Notes under the pieces: generated by a model
Seen by the model: only the letters and a program-made list of their open reading frames with translations
Told to the model about the DNA's origin: nothing
The model's database searches: none
Shown here: positions 1 through 8,244 of the stretch, one piece after another
Layout of the letters: each line of letters begins with the position of its first letter
How positions within the stretch are numbered: the stretch's first letter is position 1
Made by a program: the position numbers and the translations under genes
Assembly: GCA_009909065.1 (NCBI GenBank)
Contig: JAAANZ010000031.1
Span: forward strand, 17,596-81,595
From: Alphaproteobacteria bacterium
Lineage (GTDB): Bacteria; Pseudomonadota; Alphaproteobacteria; Caulobacterales; Hyphomonadaceae
DNA length: 64,000 nt
Direction: 5' to 3'

Positions 1-327
1 AATTCCGTCACATAGGTGCGCACCGACAAGCGATCGACCGGCGGCGTCGCGATGATGGAAAGGTCGCGGATTCCCGTCAGCGACATCTGCAGCGTGCGCG
101 GGATGGGCGTGGCCGAAAGCGTCAGAACGTGCACATCGGCGCGCAGCTCCTTGAGGCGCTCTTTGTGCTTGACCCCGAAACGCTGTTCCTCATCGACGAT
201 CAGAAGGCCGAGATTCCGGAACTTAATCCCCTCGGCGAGCAGAGCATGGGTGCCGACGACGACATCGACCCGGCCCGATGTCAGCCCCTCTTTCGTGTCG
301 GCCATGTCCTTGCCGGAGACGAGACGC

Positions 328-341
328 GAGAGCTGAGAGCT
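328..341. repeat. 7-bp perfect tandem duplication in mfd
   Basis: The unit GAGAGCT occurs twice head to tail. Removing one copy restores the Mfd reading frame ([12 protein letters not shown]), so this is the frameshift site in the helicase domain. Confidence 0.95.
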
Positions 342-1696
342 GGCGCACCTCGACGGGCCAGCCGGCCATGCGTTCGGCAAATGTCTGGTAGTGCTGGCGC
401 GCCAGCAGCGTGGTGGGTGCGATGACGGCGACCTGCATCCCGCTCATCGCCGCCATGAAGGCCCCGCGCAGGGCCACTTCCGTCTTGCCGAAGCCGACAT
501 CGCCGCAGACCAGACGGTCCATCGGCTTTCCCGAGCCCAGATCGCTGATGACATCCTCGATGGCATTGAGCTGATCGTCGGTCTCCTCATAGGGAAAGCG
601 CGCAGCGAATTCTTCATAGATGCCCTCGCCGGCCGTGGTGGCCTCGGCCGTTTTCAGGGCGCGCTGGGCCGCGATCTCCATGAGTTCGGCCGCCATTTCG
701 AGGATGCGCTTCTTCGCGCGCGCCTTGCGCGACTGCCAGCTTGCCCCGCCGAGCTTGTCAACCGCACTCTCGCTCTCCTCGCCGCCATAGCGGCTGATGA
801 GATCGATATTCTCGACCGGCAGGAAGACCCGGTCTCCGCCGGCATATTCCAGTTCCAGACAGTCATGCGGCGCGCCGGTCAGTTCCAGCGTGCGCAGCCC
901 TTCATAACGTCCGACACCATGATCGACATGCACGATCAGGTCGCCCTGGCTGAGCGTGCCGGCCTCGGCGATGAAATTTGCCGCCTTGCGTTTGCGCCGC
1001 GGGGCCGCGAGGCGGTCACCGAGAATGTCCGGCTCGGCAATGACCGCCAGATCCTGCGAGACGAACCCGCGCTCCAGCGGCAACTCGCAGACCGACAGGC
1101 CGGCCGCCTTTGCCGCCGCCAGCGAATAGGCGCGGTCCATCTCGTCCATGCCATGATCGGCCATGACATTGACGAGACGCTCGGCCGAACCGCCCGTCCA
1201 AGCGGCCAGCACCACCCGGCGCCCGCCCTCGAAAAGCTCGCGGGCATGGCCGGCCACCGATTCGAAGATATTGATATCCGGCCTTGCGCGTTCCGGCGCG
1301 AAATCGCGTCCGGGCCGGGCCCCGAGATCGACCGAATCGGCCCCGGGATCGGCTGCGCTGAAGCGCGCGACCGCCCGCTGCGCAAAGGCGGCTTCGAGTT
1401 CGCCGGGCGCCATGTAAAGGGCGTCCGGCGGCAGGACGCGCGCGCGGGACTCGTCGCCTTCGGCGGCTTCGACGCGCGCGGCGTGATAGTCACTTGCCTG
1501 GGACAGGCGTTCACTGGCGGCTTCGCCCGCCAGCGGGGCCATCGCGAACAGGGCGCCCGGCCCGGCATAATCGAACAGCGTATCGAGCTCGCCATAGAAA
1601 AGCGGCAACCAGTTCTCCACGCCTTGCCGGCGAATGGAAGCGCGCGCCGCCTCATAGAGCGGATCGCCGGCGGGCGGGCCGAACCGCGTGAGATAG

Positions 1697-1724
1697 CGCT
1701 CGCGAAACCCCGCTCGCGAAACCC
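1697..1724. repeat. 14-bp perfect tandem duplication in mfd
   Basis: The unit CGCTCGCGAAACCC occurs twice in tandem with no mismatch. Removing one copy rejoins the N-terminal and middle Mfd frames (LSGFRERYL). Confidence 0.95.
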
Positions 1725-2435
1725 GCTCAGGACCTCGCTGTTGAACAGGAGTTCGCTGACCGGCGCGAAAGACATGGCCTTGAGCTGCTCGCGCGAGCGC
1801 TGGGTTTCCGGATCGAAGCTGCGCAGCGTTTCCAGCGTGTCGCCGAAAAAATCCAGGCGGATGGGCCAGTCGGAGGTCGGCGGATAGATATCGACGATCC
1901 CGCCACGGATGGCGTATTCGCCGCGCTCACGCACCGTCGTGCTGCGCACGTATCCATTCGTCGAGAGATAGGCGACGAGCTGATCCTGCGTGACCTGGCC
2001 GCCCGCCTCGAGGGCCAGGCTCGAGGCCTGCATGACCGCGCGCGGCGGCACGCGCTGAACGAGGGACGATCCGGTTGTGACCACAAGCGTCCGGGCGCCA
2101 TCACCGGTCGGCCGGGCCAGCCGGGCGAGGGACGCGCAGCGCTTTGCCGCAATGGCCGGCGTGGGCGAGATGCGGTCATAGGGCAGGACATCCCAGCCGG
2201 GCAGGTGGACGAGATCCAGTGTCGGCTCTGTAAACTCGGCAAGCTTGAGCGCCGCTTCGGCCTGTTTGTCATCGCGGGCCACATAGACCGCCCGCCCGCC
2301 GCGCGATCCCAGCGCTTCGATCACCGCCATCAGGTCCGCACCGAAGGGCGCACCGGCAATCGACGCCGGACCGGTCAAATTGGCAAGCAGTTTGTCGGGC
2401 GTCATCGGAGGGTCCTTGCCGGTGGGATTGGGCGA

Positions 2436-2696
2436 TCAGCCGGGGCGGGCCTCGTAGCGGAATGCGATCAGCTGGTCCAGCACCGGTCCGCGATGATTGT
2501 CAGGCACAGGTTTCTGCCCGATGATCCAGGCGTAGACCTCCCAGTCCGGGGTCGCCAGCAGCCGCTCGAACTCGGCCAGCTGCACCTCATCGAAACCGGC
2601 AATCGCCTGATCGGCAAAACTGCCCATGATGAGATCCATCTCGCGAAAACCCCGGCGCCAGGCCCGGAACTGCAATTTGCGGCGCTTTTCATCCAT
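2436..2696 (-). CDS. sdhE: FAD assembly factor SdhE (succinate dehydrogenase assembly factor 2 family)
   Basis: This 86-residue protein is of the SdhE/YgfY/Sdh5 family, which promotes covalent FAD attachment to the succinate dehydrogenase flavoprotein in the cytoplasm. It carries the family's RRGFREMDLIMG motif (the RGxxE FAD-transfer signature) near residues 14-25 and a C-terminal acidic/aromatic helix (PDWEVYAWI). Its length matches the family. It lies 30 bp upstream of mfd on the same strand and is divergent from recG. A link between sdhE, mfd and recG is common in alphaproteobacteria, from memory of such genomes. Confidence 0.9.
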   Translation of the reverse strand: MDEKRRKLQFRAWRRGFREMDLIMGSFADQAIAGFDEVQLAEFERLLATPDWEVYAWIIGQKPVPDNHRGPVLDQLIAFRYEARPG

Positions 2697-2796
2697 GATC
2701 GGTTCCCATCGTTTTCAATTCGCCTCCAGATAGGGCGCCCTGGCGCGCACGCCAGCGATTGCCGCCCGCATCGCACCCGTCTAGCCTTTCGGCGCC

Positions 2797-4869
2797 ATGC
2801 GAGACGAGCGCCTCTATACCCTTTTCGAACCTCTCGACAGCCTGCCCGGAATCGGGCCGAAGCTGAAGCCGGTCCTCGAAGGACTCATCGATGGCGATAC
2901 GGTCTGGGACCTGCTTCTGCATCTTCCGGAACGCTGGCTCGATCGGCGGGTGCGCGAGCAATTCGACGCGCTCCAGCCGGGTGAAATCGCCACGGTCGAG
3001 GGCGAGGTGCATGCCGTCAAGGCGCCCTATTCGGCCAGGTCGCCGCACAGGGTCCAGCTGTTTGACGGGACCGGCTTCCTGACACTGACCTTCTTTCGCG
3101 CCGACGGACGCTGGCTGCAGGCGCAGTTTCCCGTCGGCGCACGCCGGATCGTTTCAGGCCGGGTGGACGAGTTCCAGGGCGAGCGCCAGATGACGCATCC
3201 CGATTACATCCTCGACCCGGCCCGGCCCGAACGCCCGCCACAGGTCGAGCCGGTCTACCGGCTGAGGGCCGGCCTCACGAACAAGCGCCTCCATGCGCTC
3301 ATGGGCGCAGCGCTTGGCCAGATCCCGCAGGACCTGCCGGAATGGGGTGACCGCCACCTCGTCAGCCAGCGCGGCTGGCCCGATTTCCGCGCGGCGCTGG
3401 ACGGGCTGCACGCTCCGCAGGGCTGGGACGAGGAAGCTCTCGCCCGCTGTCGCCAACGCCTGGCTTATGACGAGGCCCTCGCGCGCGAAGCGGCTTTCGC
3501 GCTTGCCCGCGCATCGCGCAGCCGGCGGCGCGCCCCGGCCATGCCGCCGGCACGCGACGCCCAGCGCGCCATTTTCCGGTCACTTCCCTTCCAGCCGACA
3601 GGCGCGCAGATCCGGACCGTCAAGGAGATCGGAACCGATCTTGCCAGCCCGTCGCCGATGCGCCGGATGCTGCAGGGCGATGTCGGCGCCGGCAAGACGC
3701 TGGTCGCGGCCATCGCGGCGGTTCAGGCGATAGAGGCGGGCTACCAGGTCGCCTTCATGGCGCCCACCGAAGTGCTCGCGCGCCAGCAATTCACAACGCT
3801 GGACCAGCTCCTGTCGGCCCACGGATACACGATCGCCGCGCTGACCGGACGCAACAAGGGATCGGGGCGAGAAGCCACCCTGATCGGGCTCGCGGATGGC
3901 TCCATACAGGTCGTGGCGGGAACACATGCCCTGTTCCAGCAACAGGTCGCCTTTCGCAATCTCGGCCTCATCATCGTCGATGAGCAGCACCGTTTCGGCG
4001 TCGCCGATCGCGTGAAACTCGCCGGGAAATCCGACAGCCCGCACATGCTGGTGATGAGCGCAACACCCATTCCGCGCACGCTTGCCCAGTCGGTTCATGG
4101 CGATCTCGACGTGTCCATCCTTGACGAGAAGCCGGCCGGGCGCAAACCGGTGGAAACCCGCGCCCTGCCCGACACGCGGATCGAGGATGTGGTGCAGGCT
4201 GTCGGCCGGGCCGTGTCCCGCGGCGAGCGGGCCTTCTGGATCTGTCCGAAAGTCGATGTCGAAGATGACGATTCGACCGCTGTGGGCCGCCATGCGGCCC
4301 TGTCGGACCAGCTGCGCATTCCCGTCGGCCTCGTTCATGGCCGGCTGAAACCGCCGGAAAAGGATGCCGCGCTCGAAGCGTTTCGCAGCGGCGAGACCGC
4401 CGTGCTCGTCGCCACGACCGTGGTCGAGGTCGGCGTCGATGTGCCCGAAGCGACCATCATGGTGATCGAGCGCGCCGAGGGTTTCGGCCTGGCCCAGCTC
4501 CACCAGTTGCGCGGACGTGTCGGGCGCGGCGACAAGCCGGCCTATTGCCTGCTTCTCTATCGTCCGCCTCTGGGCGAAACGGCGCGAGAACGCCTGGACA
4601 CGCTGCGCCGGACCGAGGACGGATTCGCCATCGCCGAAGCCGATTTCCGGCTGCGCGGCCCGGGTGACGTGCTGGGCGTGCGCCAGGCCGGGACAGTGGA
4701 TTACCGCGTCATCGAACTGCCCCGCGACAGCGACCTTGTCGAGATTGCGCGCAGCGATGCCGGCGTCGTTGTCGCGGCAGATCCGGACCTGTCAGGCGAT
4801 CGCGGACACGCGCTCAGCCTTGTTCGGGAGCTGTTTCGTCCGCGCGGTCTGCCGGACCCGAAATCCTGA
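2797..4869 (+). CDS. recG: ATP-dependent DNA helicase RecG
   Basis: RecG is a monomeric SF2 helicase that remodels stalled forks, Holliday junctions and R-loops. The 690-residue length is normal. The N-terminal wedge/OB domain is at roughly 1-230, with the LPGIGPKLKPVLEG helix-hairpin-helix-like start. Helicase motifs include GDVGAGKT (Walker A), DEQHRFGV (motif II), MSATPIPRT (motif III) and QLRGRVGRG (motif VI). The C-terminal DFRLRGPGDVLGVRQAG segment is the TRG/wedge-linked region. The ATG at 2797 fits the conserved N-terminus. The last 56 bp overlap the 3' end of the convergent DUF502 gene. Confidence 0.96.
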   Translation: MRDERLYTLFEPLDSLPGIGPKLKPVLEGLIDGDTVWDLLLHLPERWLDRRVREQFDALQPGEIATVEGEVHAVKAPYSARSPHRVQLFDGTGFLTLTFFRADGRWLQAQFPVGARRIVSGRVDEFQGERQMTHPDYILDPARPERPPQVEPVYRLRAGLTNKRLHALMGAALGQIPQDLPEWGDRHLVSQRGWPDFRAALDGLHAPQGWDEEALARCRQRLAYDEALAREAAFALARASRSRRRAPAMPPARDAQRAIFRSLPFQPTGAQIRTVKEIGTDLASPSPMRRMLQGDVGAGKTLVAAIAAVQAIEAGYQVAFMAPTEVLARQQFTTLDQLLSAHGYTIAALTGRNKGSGREATLIGLADGSIQVVAGTHALFQQQVAFRNLGLIIVDEQHRFGVADRVKLAGKSDSPHMLVMSATPIPRTLAQSVHGDLDVSILDEKPAGRKPVETRALPDTRIEDVVQAVGRAVSRGERAFWICPKVDVEDDDSTAVGRHAALSDQLRIPVGLVHGRLKPPEKDAALEAFRSGETAVLVATTVVEVGVDVPEATIMVIERAEGFGLAQLHQLRGRVGRGDKPAYCLLLYRPPLGETARERLDTLRRTEDGFAIAEADFRLRGPGDVLGVRQAGTVDYRVIELPRDSDLVEIARSDAGVVVAADPDLSGDRGHALSLVRELFRPRGLPDPKS

Positions 4870-5611
4870 TCGGCTCACCGCCCGGCCCGGATGCGCCCGG
4901 TTGAGGGCTTGCATCCTCCGGCTCTTCGCGGGGCAGGTCTTCGGGAACAACAAGCCCGGCGGAGATGATCAGCTTGGCGCCTTCCTCCACCGTCATGTCG
5001 AGATGAATGATCTCGTCGCCACTGACATACATGAGAAAGCCGGATGTCGGATTCGGAGTGGTTGGCACGAACACGCCGATGAATTCGTCGCCCAGCCGGC
5101 TGCGCACCTCGCCGCGCGCACGCGCCGTCAGGAAGCCGATGCACCAGGTGCCCTTTTTCGGGTATTCGACCAGAACGACTTCCTTGAACGTCGCCTGCTC
5201 GTTCGACGCGATCAGTTCGAACAACTGCTTGAAGGCGGAATAGAGGTTGGACACGACCGGGATGCTCGACAGCATGCGGTCGGAAATGCGCAGGATTGAC
5301 CGGCCGATCAGGTTGGTCGCGATGGCCCCGAGCAGTGTCAGTGCGATGATAGCGACCAGGACGCCGAAGCCGGGAATGGCGATATTGGTGTAGGTCTCCG
5401 GCTTCAGGATCGGCGGCAGAAGGGGCTTGATCCGCGCATCCATGAACAGGATGAACCAGTAAACCACGCCGATCGAGATCGCGATCGGTGCGGCAATCAC
5501 GACACCGGCAAAGAAGCGGCTGCGCAACCAGCCGAACAGGGTCGGCTTGGGGGGGGGCTCGCTCGGCGGAAGGCCGTGGGCCTCCCTGTCTGATCGTTTC
5601 TTTTTTGCCAT
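4814..5611 (-). CDS. DUF502 family inner-membrane protein
   Basis: This 265-residue protein belongs to DUF502 (COG2928), whose biochemical role is unknown. A basic, proline-rich N-terminus is followed by two membrane segments at about 30-55 and 80-110. A conserved cytoplasmic part contains SSIPVVSNLYSAFKQL, and PTTPNPTSGFLMYV fits the family core. The long upstream ORF extension is not used: the ATG at 5611 starts MAKKKRSD and is preceded by a good GGGAGAGAAG ribosome site. A run of nine C (coding strand) gives PPP and the frame is intact through it. The gene converges on recG with a 56-bp overlap. Confidence 0.85.
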   Translation of the reverse strand: MAKKKRSDREAHGLPPSEPPPKPTLFGWLRSRFFAGVVIAAPIAISIGVVYWFILFMDARIKPLLPPILKPETYTNIAIPGFGVLVAIIALTLLGAIATNLIGRSILRISDRMLSSIPVVSNLYSAFKQLFELIASNEQATFKEVVLVEYPKKGTWCIGFLTARARGEVRSRLGDEFIGVFVPTTPNPTSGFLMYVSGDEIIHLDMTVEEGAKLIISAGLVVPEDLPREEPEDASPQPGASGPGGEPIRISGPADRADETAPEQG

Positions 5612-5689
5612 CCGGCTTCTCTCCCGCAAGGGTAGGGCCCCTATGAAAGCGGCTTGGTAGAATCGACGTTTCGCGTAATTGTGGCGAAG

Positions 5690-6688
5690 ATGAGTATGAC
5701 GCAAGATATTGAAGCTGGCCTTACCGCACTTGCCTCGCAGCTGCTCGGCGCAGGCGCACGGATCGACGGGCTCAAGCGATTGTCCGGCGGCGCGAGCCAG
5801 GAGACCTGGGCTTTCTCGGTAAGCGCGGGTGCGGCAAGCCGCCCGCTGATTCTGCGACGCGCGCCTGGCGGGGGCGGCGAGGCGCGCAATTCCACGGCCA
5901 TCGGACTGCCGGCCGAGGCCCGGCTGATCGAGGCCGCTGTGGCCGCCGGCGTGCCGGCACCGGGCATTGCCCATGTATGCCAGCCCGGTGACGGGCTCGG
6001 CGAGGCCTTCATCATGGAGCGGGTGGGCGGCGAGACGATCGCCCGCAAGATTCTGCGCGACGACACGTATGAACAGGCCCGCACGCGGCTCGCCGCCCAG
6101 TGCGGGCGGGCCCTGGCCGGTATTCACGGCATCGACATCGCCAACCTGCCCGAACTGCCGGAAAGCTTCGGCACCGACCAGCTTGACCGTTATGAAGAAA
6201 TCTATCGCGGCTTTGAGGCGCCGCGGCCCGTATTCGAACTGGCGATACAGTGGCTGCGCGCCAATGCGCCCCGCCCGCTTGCGCCTGTCCTGGTGCATGG
6301 CGATTTCCGGCTCGGCAACCTGATGGTTGACGAAAACGGCCTTGCAGCCGTCCTCGACTGGGAACTGGCCCATATCGGAGACCCGCGCGAGGATATCGCC
6401 TGGGCCTGTATCAATTCCTGGCGCTTCGGAGTGGCCGAAAAACGGGTTGGCGGCTTCGGAGACCTTCCCGACCTGCTGGAGGCCTATGGCGCGGCCGGCG
6501 GCGCACAGATCGCGCAAGGCGAGATCGACTGGTGGGAAATGCTCGGATCATTGAAATGGGGAATCATGTGCATGATCATGTATGACGCCTTCCGCTCGGG
6601 CGCCGATCCGAGTGTCGAGCGCGCCACGATCGGCCGGCGCGTGTCGGAAACCGAGATCGATCTGATCAACCTCCTGGAAAAGGTCTGA
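5690..6688 (+). CDS. Aminoglycoside-phosphotransferase-like kinase (APH family, acyl-CoA metabolism type)
   Basis: This 332-residue protein has the APH/choline-kinase fold. It shows an N-lobe with the LSGGASQETWAF nucleotide loop, the brace motif VLVHGDFRLGNLMV containing the catalytic Asp, and the metal-binding LDWELAHIGDPREDIAW. This subtype usually sits beside acyl-CoA dehydrogenases (ACAD10/11-like) and DUF6285 proteins, and the next gene is DUF6285. Its substrate is unknown, possibly a hydroxyacyl-CoA. It is not expected to be a drug-resistance enzyme. I chose the ATG at 5690 (MSMTQDI) over the upstream TTG; the second Met is equally possible. Confidence 0.85.
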   Translation: MSMTQDIEAGLTALASQLLGAGARIDGLKRLSGGASQETWAFSVSAGAASRPLILRRAPGGGGEARNSTAIGLPAEARLIEAAVAAGVPAPGIAHVCQPGDGLGEAFIMERVGGETIARKILRDDTYEQARTRLAAQCGRALAGIHGIDIANLPELPESFGTDQLDRYEEIYRGFEAPRPVFELAIQWLRANAPRPLAPVLVHGDFRLGNLMVDENGLAAVLDWELAHIGDPREDIAWACINSWRFGVAEKRVGGFGDLPDLLEAYGAAGGAQIAQGEIDWWEMLGSLKWGIMCMIMYDAFRSGADPSVERATIGRRVSETEIDLINLLEKV

Positions 6689-6694
6689 CCCGTC

Positions 6695-7083
6695 ATGCAT
6701 GACCAGCCGTCCGCCGCCGAACTCGTGAACGCCGTCAGGAGCTTTATCCGCGAGACGGCCCGCCCGCAGCTTTCAGGACATGCCGCCTTCCATGCGCGCG
6801 TGGCGGAAAACGCGCTTGCGATTGTCGAGCGGGAACTCGCCAGCCGTCCGCGCCAGGAAGCCGAGGAGGCGCAACGTCTCGCTGCCCTCCTCGATATCGG
6901 CGGCTCACCGGCTCACCGGACGAACTCAATCACAAGCTCGCCCAAGCGATCCGGCAGGGCGAGCTGACCGTGAGGACCCCCGGGCTGCTCGATCACCTGA
7001 AGAAAACCGCGATCGCACAGGTCGAGATCGACCAGCCGCACTATTCCGGCCTTGGGATCGCCACAAAACAGGTTCAGTCCTGA
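6695..7083 (+). pseudogene. DUF6285 domain protein, frameshifted by an 8-bp tandem duplication
   Basis: This is a small protein typically found next to APH-like kinases and acyl-CoA dehydrogenases; its function is unknown. It starts at MHDQPSAAELV, 7 bp after the kinase gene. The frame breaks at 6901-6916, where CGGCTCAC is duplicated. Deleting one copy gives a 126-residue protein whose LNHKLAQAIRQGEL and TPGLLDHLKKT segments match the family's C-terminal half. As read, translation leaves frame after residue about 69 and stops at 6967. Confidence 0.8.
6901..6916. repeat. 8-bp perfect tandem duplication in the DUF6285 gene
   Basis: CGGCTCAC occurs twice, followed by a partial third copy CGG. 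Removing one copy restores GGSPDELNHKL in frame. Confidence 0.95.
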
Positions 7084-7087
7084 CCGC

Positions 7088-7984
7088 ATGAAACTGCGAT
7101 TCCTGTTTGGATCGGTCCTCGTCGCCCTGCTCGGCTGGATCGCCTTCAAAGACAGCCTCTGGACCGCCTGGGTCACGCGGGGACCAACCGCGGGTGCGCC
7201 AGCGCCCGACCCGGGAACGGCTGAAGGCTGGCTTATGAGTCCCCGGGCAAAGCCGGCCGCGGTCTGGGACAGCCGCTGGGCGGTGGATATCTTCATGCTT
7301 CCCGCCCGGCCCGGCCTCGCCAGCGCCGAAGGCCCTGTCGCCGCCGGGGACGCGGACATGCGCCGCCATCTCGCCGAGAGAACGCAAACCCTGGCCGCTC
7401 CGCTGGCCAATATCGGTCCTGTTTACGTGCCCTGGCTGCGCCTTCCCGGCGCGGCATCGCGCGATCCCGACTGGAGTGCGGCCCGTTCGGACCTTGTCGC
7501 GGCGCTCGCGGCCTATCTCGAGACGGACAATCGCGGCCGGGCCATCCTGTTTGCCGCGCCCCCCGGAAGCGAGCCGCTCCTGTCCGGTCTGGCCGAGGGC
7601 CTGGAAGCCGGCTCCGACAGGCTGAGCGATCGCCTTGGCGGCATCGTTCACTTTTCGGCCGGCGCGCCGCTCGATCCGCCGCCGGGCCTTTGCGGACCGG
7701 CCATTGGCGAGAATTGCGTGGTCACCATCCCCGTATCGGCCCGGCGCGGCGCGTTGTCCTTCCTGTCACCCCAGCTTCCCCGAGCCATGCCCGGGTTTGA
7801 AATCGACGCGCCCGCATCGGCCGGCTCGGCACTGACCGTTCGGCGCGAGACGATCCTGGCATGGCTGGAAAGAAACGCGGCGCGTCCGGCCGAACCCCTT
7901 GGCGGGCTCGAACCGATCGAGGTCGCCCCGATCCGCCGGCCCGGCTCACAGCCGACACCGGAGATGCGCGGGCGCGGCGGGTGA
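7088..7984 (+). CDS. Membrane-anchored DUF3089-like hydrolase-fold protein
   Basis: This is a 298-residue protein with an N-terminal membrane anchor (FLFGSVLVALLGWIAF) and a periplasmic domain. The order DIFMLPARPG, YVPWLRLPG, SDLVAALAAYLETDNRGRAILF resembles DUF3089 alpha/beta-hydrolase-like proteins. At the expected nucleophile elbow it has AAPPGS rather than GHSQGS, so the catalytic serine may be absent. I chose the ATG at 7088 rather than the upstream GTG because the hydrophobic anchor follows directly. It starts 4 bp after the DUF6285 stop. The family assignment is tentative. Confidence 0.55.
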   Translation: MKLRFLFGSVLVALLGWIAFKDSLWTAWVTRGPTAGAPAPDPGTAEGWLMSPRAKPAAVWDSRWAVDIFMLPARPGLASAEGPVAAGDADMRRHLAERTQTLAAPLANIGPVYVPWLRLPGAASRDPDWSAARSDLVAALAAYLETDNRGRAILFAAPPGSEPLLSGLAEGLEAGSDRLSDRLGGIVHFSAGAPLDPPPGLCGPAIGENCVVTIPVSARRGALSFLSPQLPRAMPGFEIDAPASAGSALTVRRETILAWLERNAARPAEPLGGLEPIEVAPIRRPGSQPTPEMRGRGG

Positions 7985-7989
7985 ACCGG

Positions 7990-8190
7990 TCAGTTCATGC
8001 GGGCGCCTGCGGGTCCATCGCCGCGCAGGATCGAGATGACACGGTCCCAGTGCGCCAGCGCCGCTGCATCTCCCAGGGCCGCGATTTCAGCGGCGCGCAG
8101 CGTTGCGATCACCTCGGCATCCTCGCCATATTGCTGTTCAAGGTCCGCAGCGGCCATTTCCGCGCGCACTGTATCCACCTGCTCATCCAT
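7990..8190 (-). CDS. Small hypothetical protein, 66 aa
   Basis: I do not recognise the family. The protein starts MDEQVDTVRAEM, is acidic and alanine-rich, and looks mostly helical (ADLEQQYGEDAEVIATLRAAEIAALGD). It has no signal peptide. Its start codon is immediately next to the -35 element of the ECF-like promoter that drives phrB in the opposite direction, so the two may be co-regulated. It converges on the DUF3089-like gene with a 5-bp gap. Confidence 0.5.
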   Translation of the reverse strand: MDEQVDTVRAEMAAADLEQQYGEDAEVIATLRAAEIAALGDAAALAHWDRVISILRGDGPAGARMN

Positions 8191-8218
8191 TGATCCAACT
8201 CCCGTGCCGGGGCGTAAC
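8191..8218 (+). promoter_or_regulatory. ECF (RpoE/ChrR, ECF11-like) promoter for the phrB operon
   Basis: TGATCC (8191-8196), a 16-bp spacer, then CGTAAC (8213-8218), placed 27 bp before the phrB ATG with an intervening CGGAG ribosome site. TGATCC is the -35 element known for the Rhodobacter singlet-oxygen sigma factor RpoE. The identical arrangement occurs upstream of the chrR-like/photolyase operon at 29944-29971. Confidence 0.62.
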
Positions 8219-8244
8219 CTCACTCACACATCTAGCCTCCGGAG

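Larger units (their letters stand above)
1..2405 (-). pseudogene. mfd: Transcription-repair coupling factor Mfd, 3'-incomplete, two frameshifts
   Basis: Mfd is the SF2 translocase that removes RNA polymerase stalled at DNA lesions and recruits UvrA. The N-terminal UvrB-like part reads from the ATG at 2405 (MTPDKLLANL). The RNAP-interaction and first helicase parts follow in a second frame, with Walker A GDVGFGKTEVALR near position 500. The window ends inside the helicase core, in a third frame. The frame breaks at two perfect tandem duplications: 14 bp at 1697-1724 and 7 bp at 328-341. Deleting one copy of each restores LSGFRERYL and [12 protein letters not shown], as the family expects. As read, the protein would be truncated after about 230 residues. 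The sequence is otherwise intact, so a recent duplication or an assembly error is more likely than old decay. sdhE lies just upstream on the same strand. Confidence 0.93.

Noticed and set aside
5549-5557. Nine-G homopolymer as another frameshift
   Set aside because: The DUF502 frame is intact through it (PPP in the N-terminal tail) and the protein is complete.
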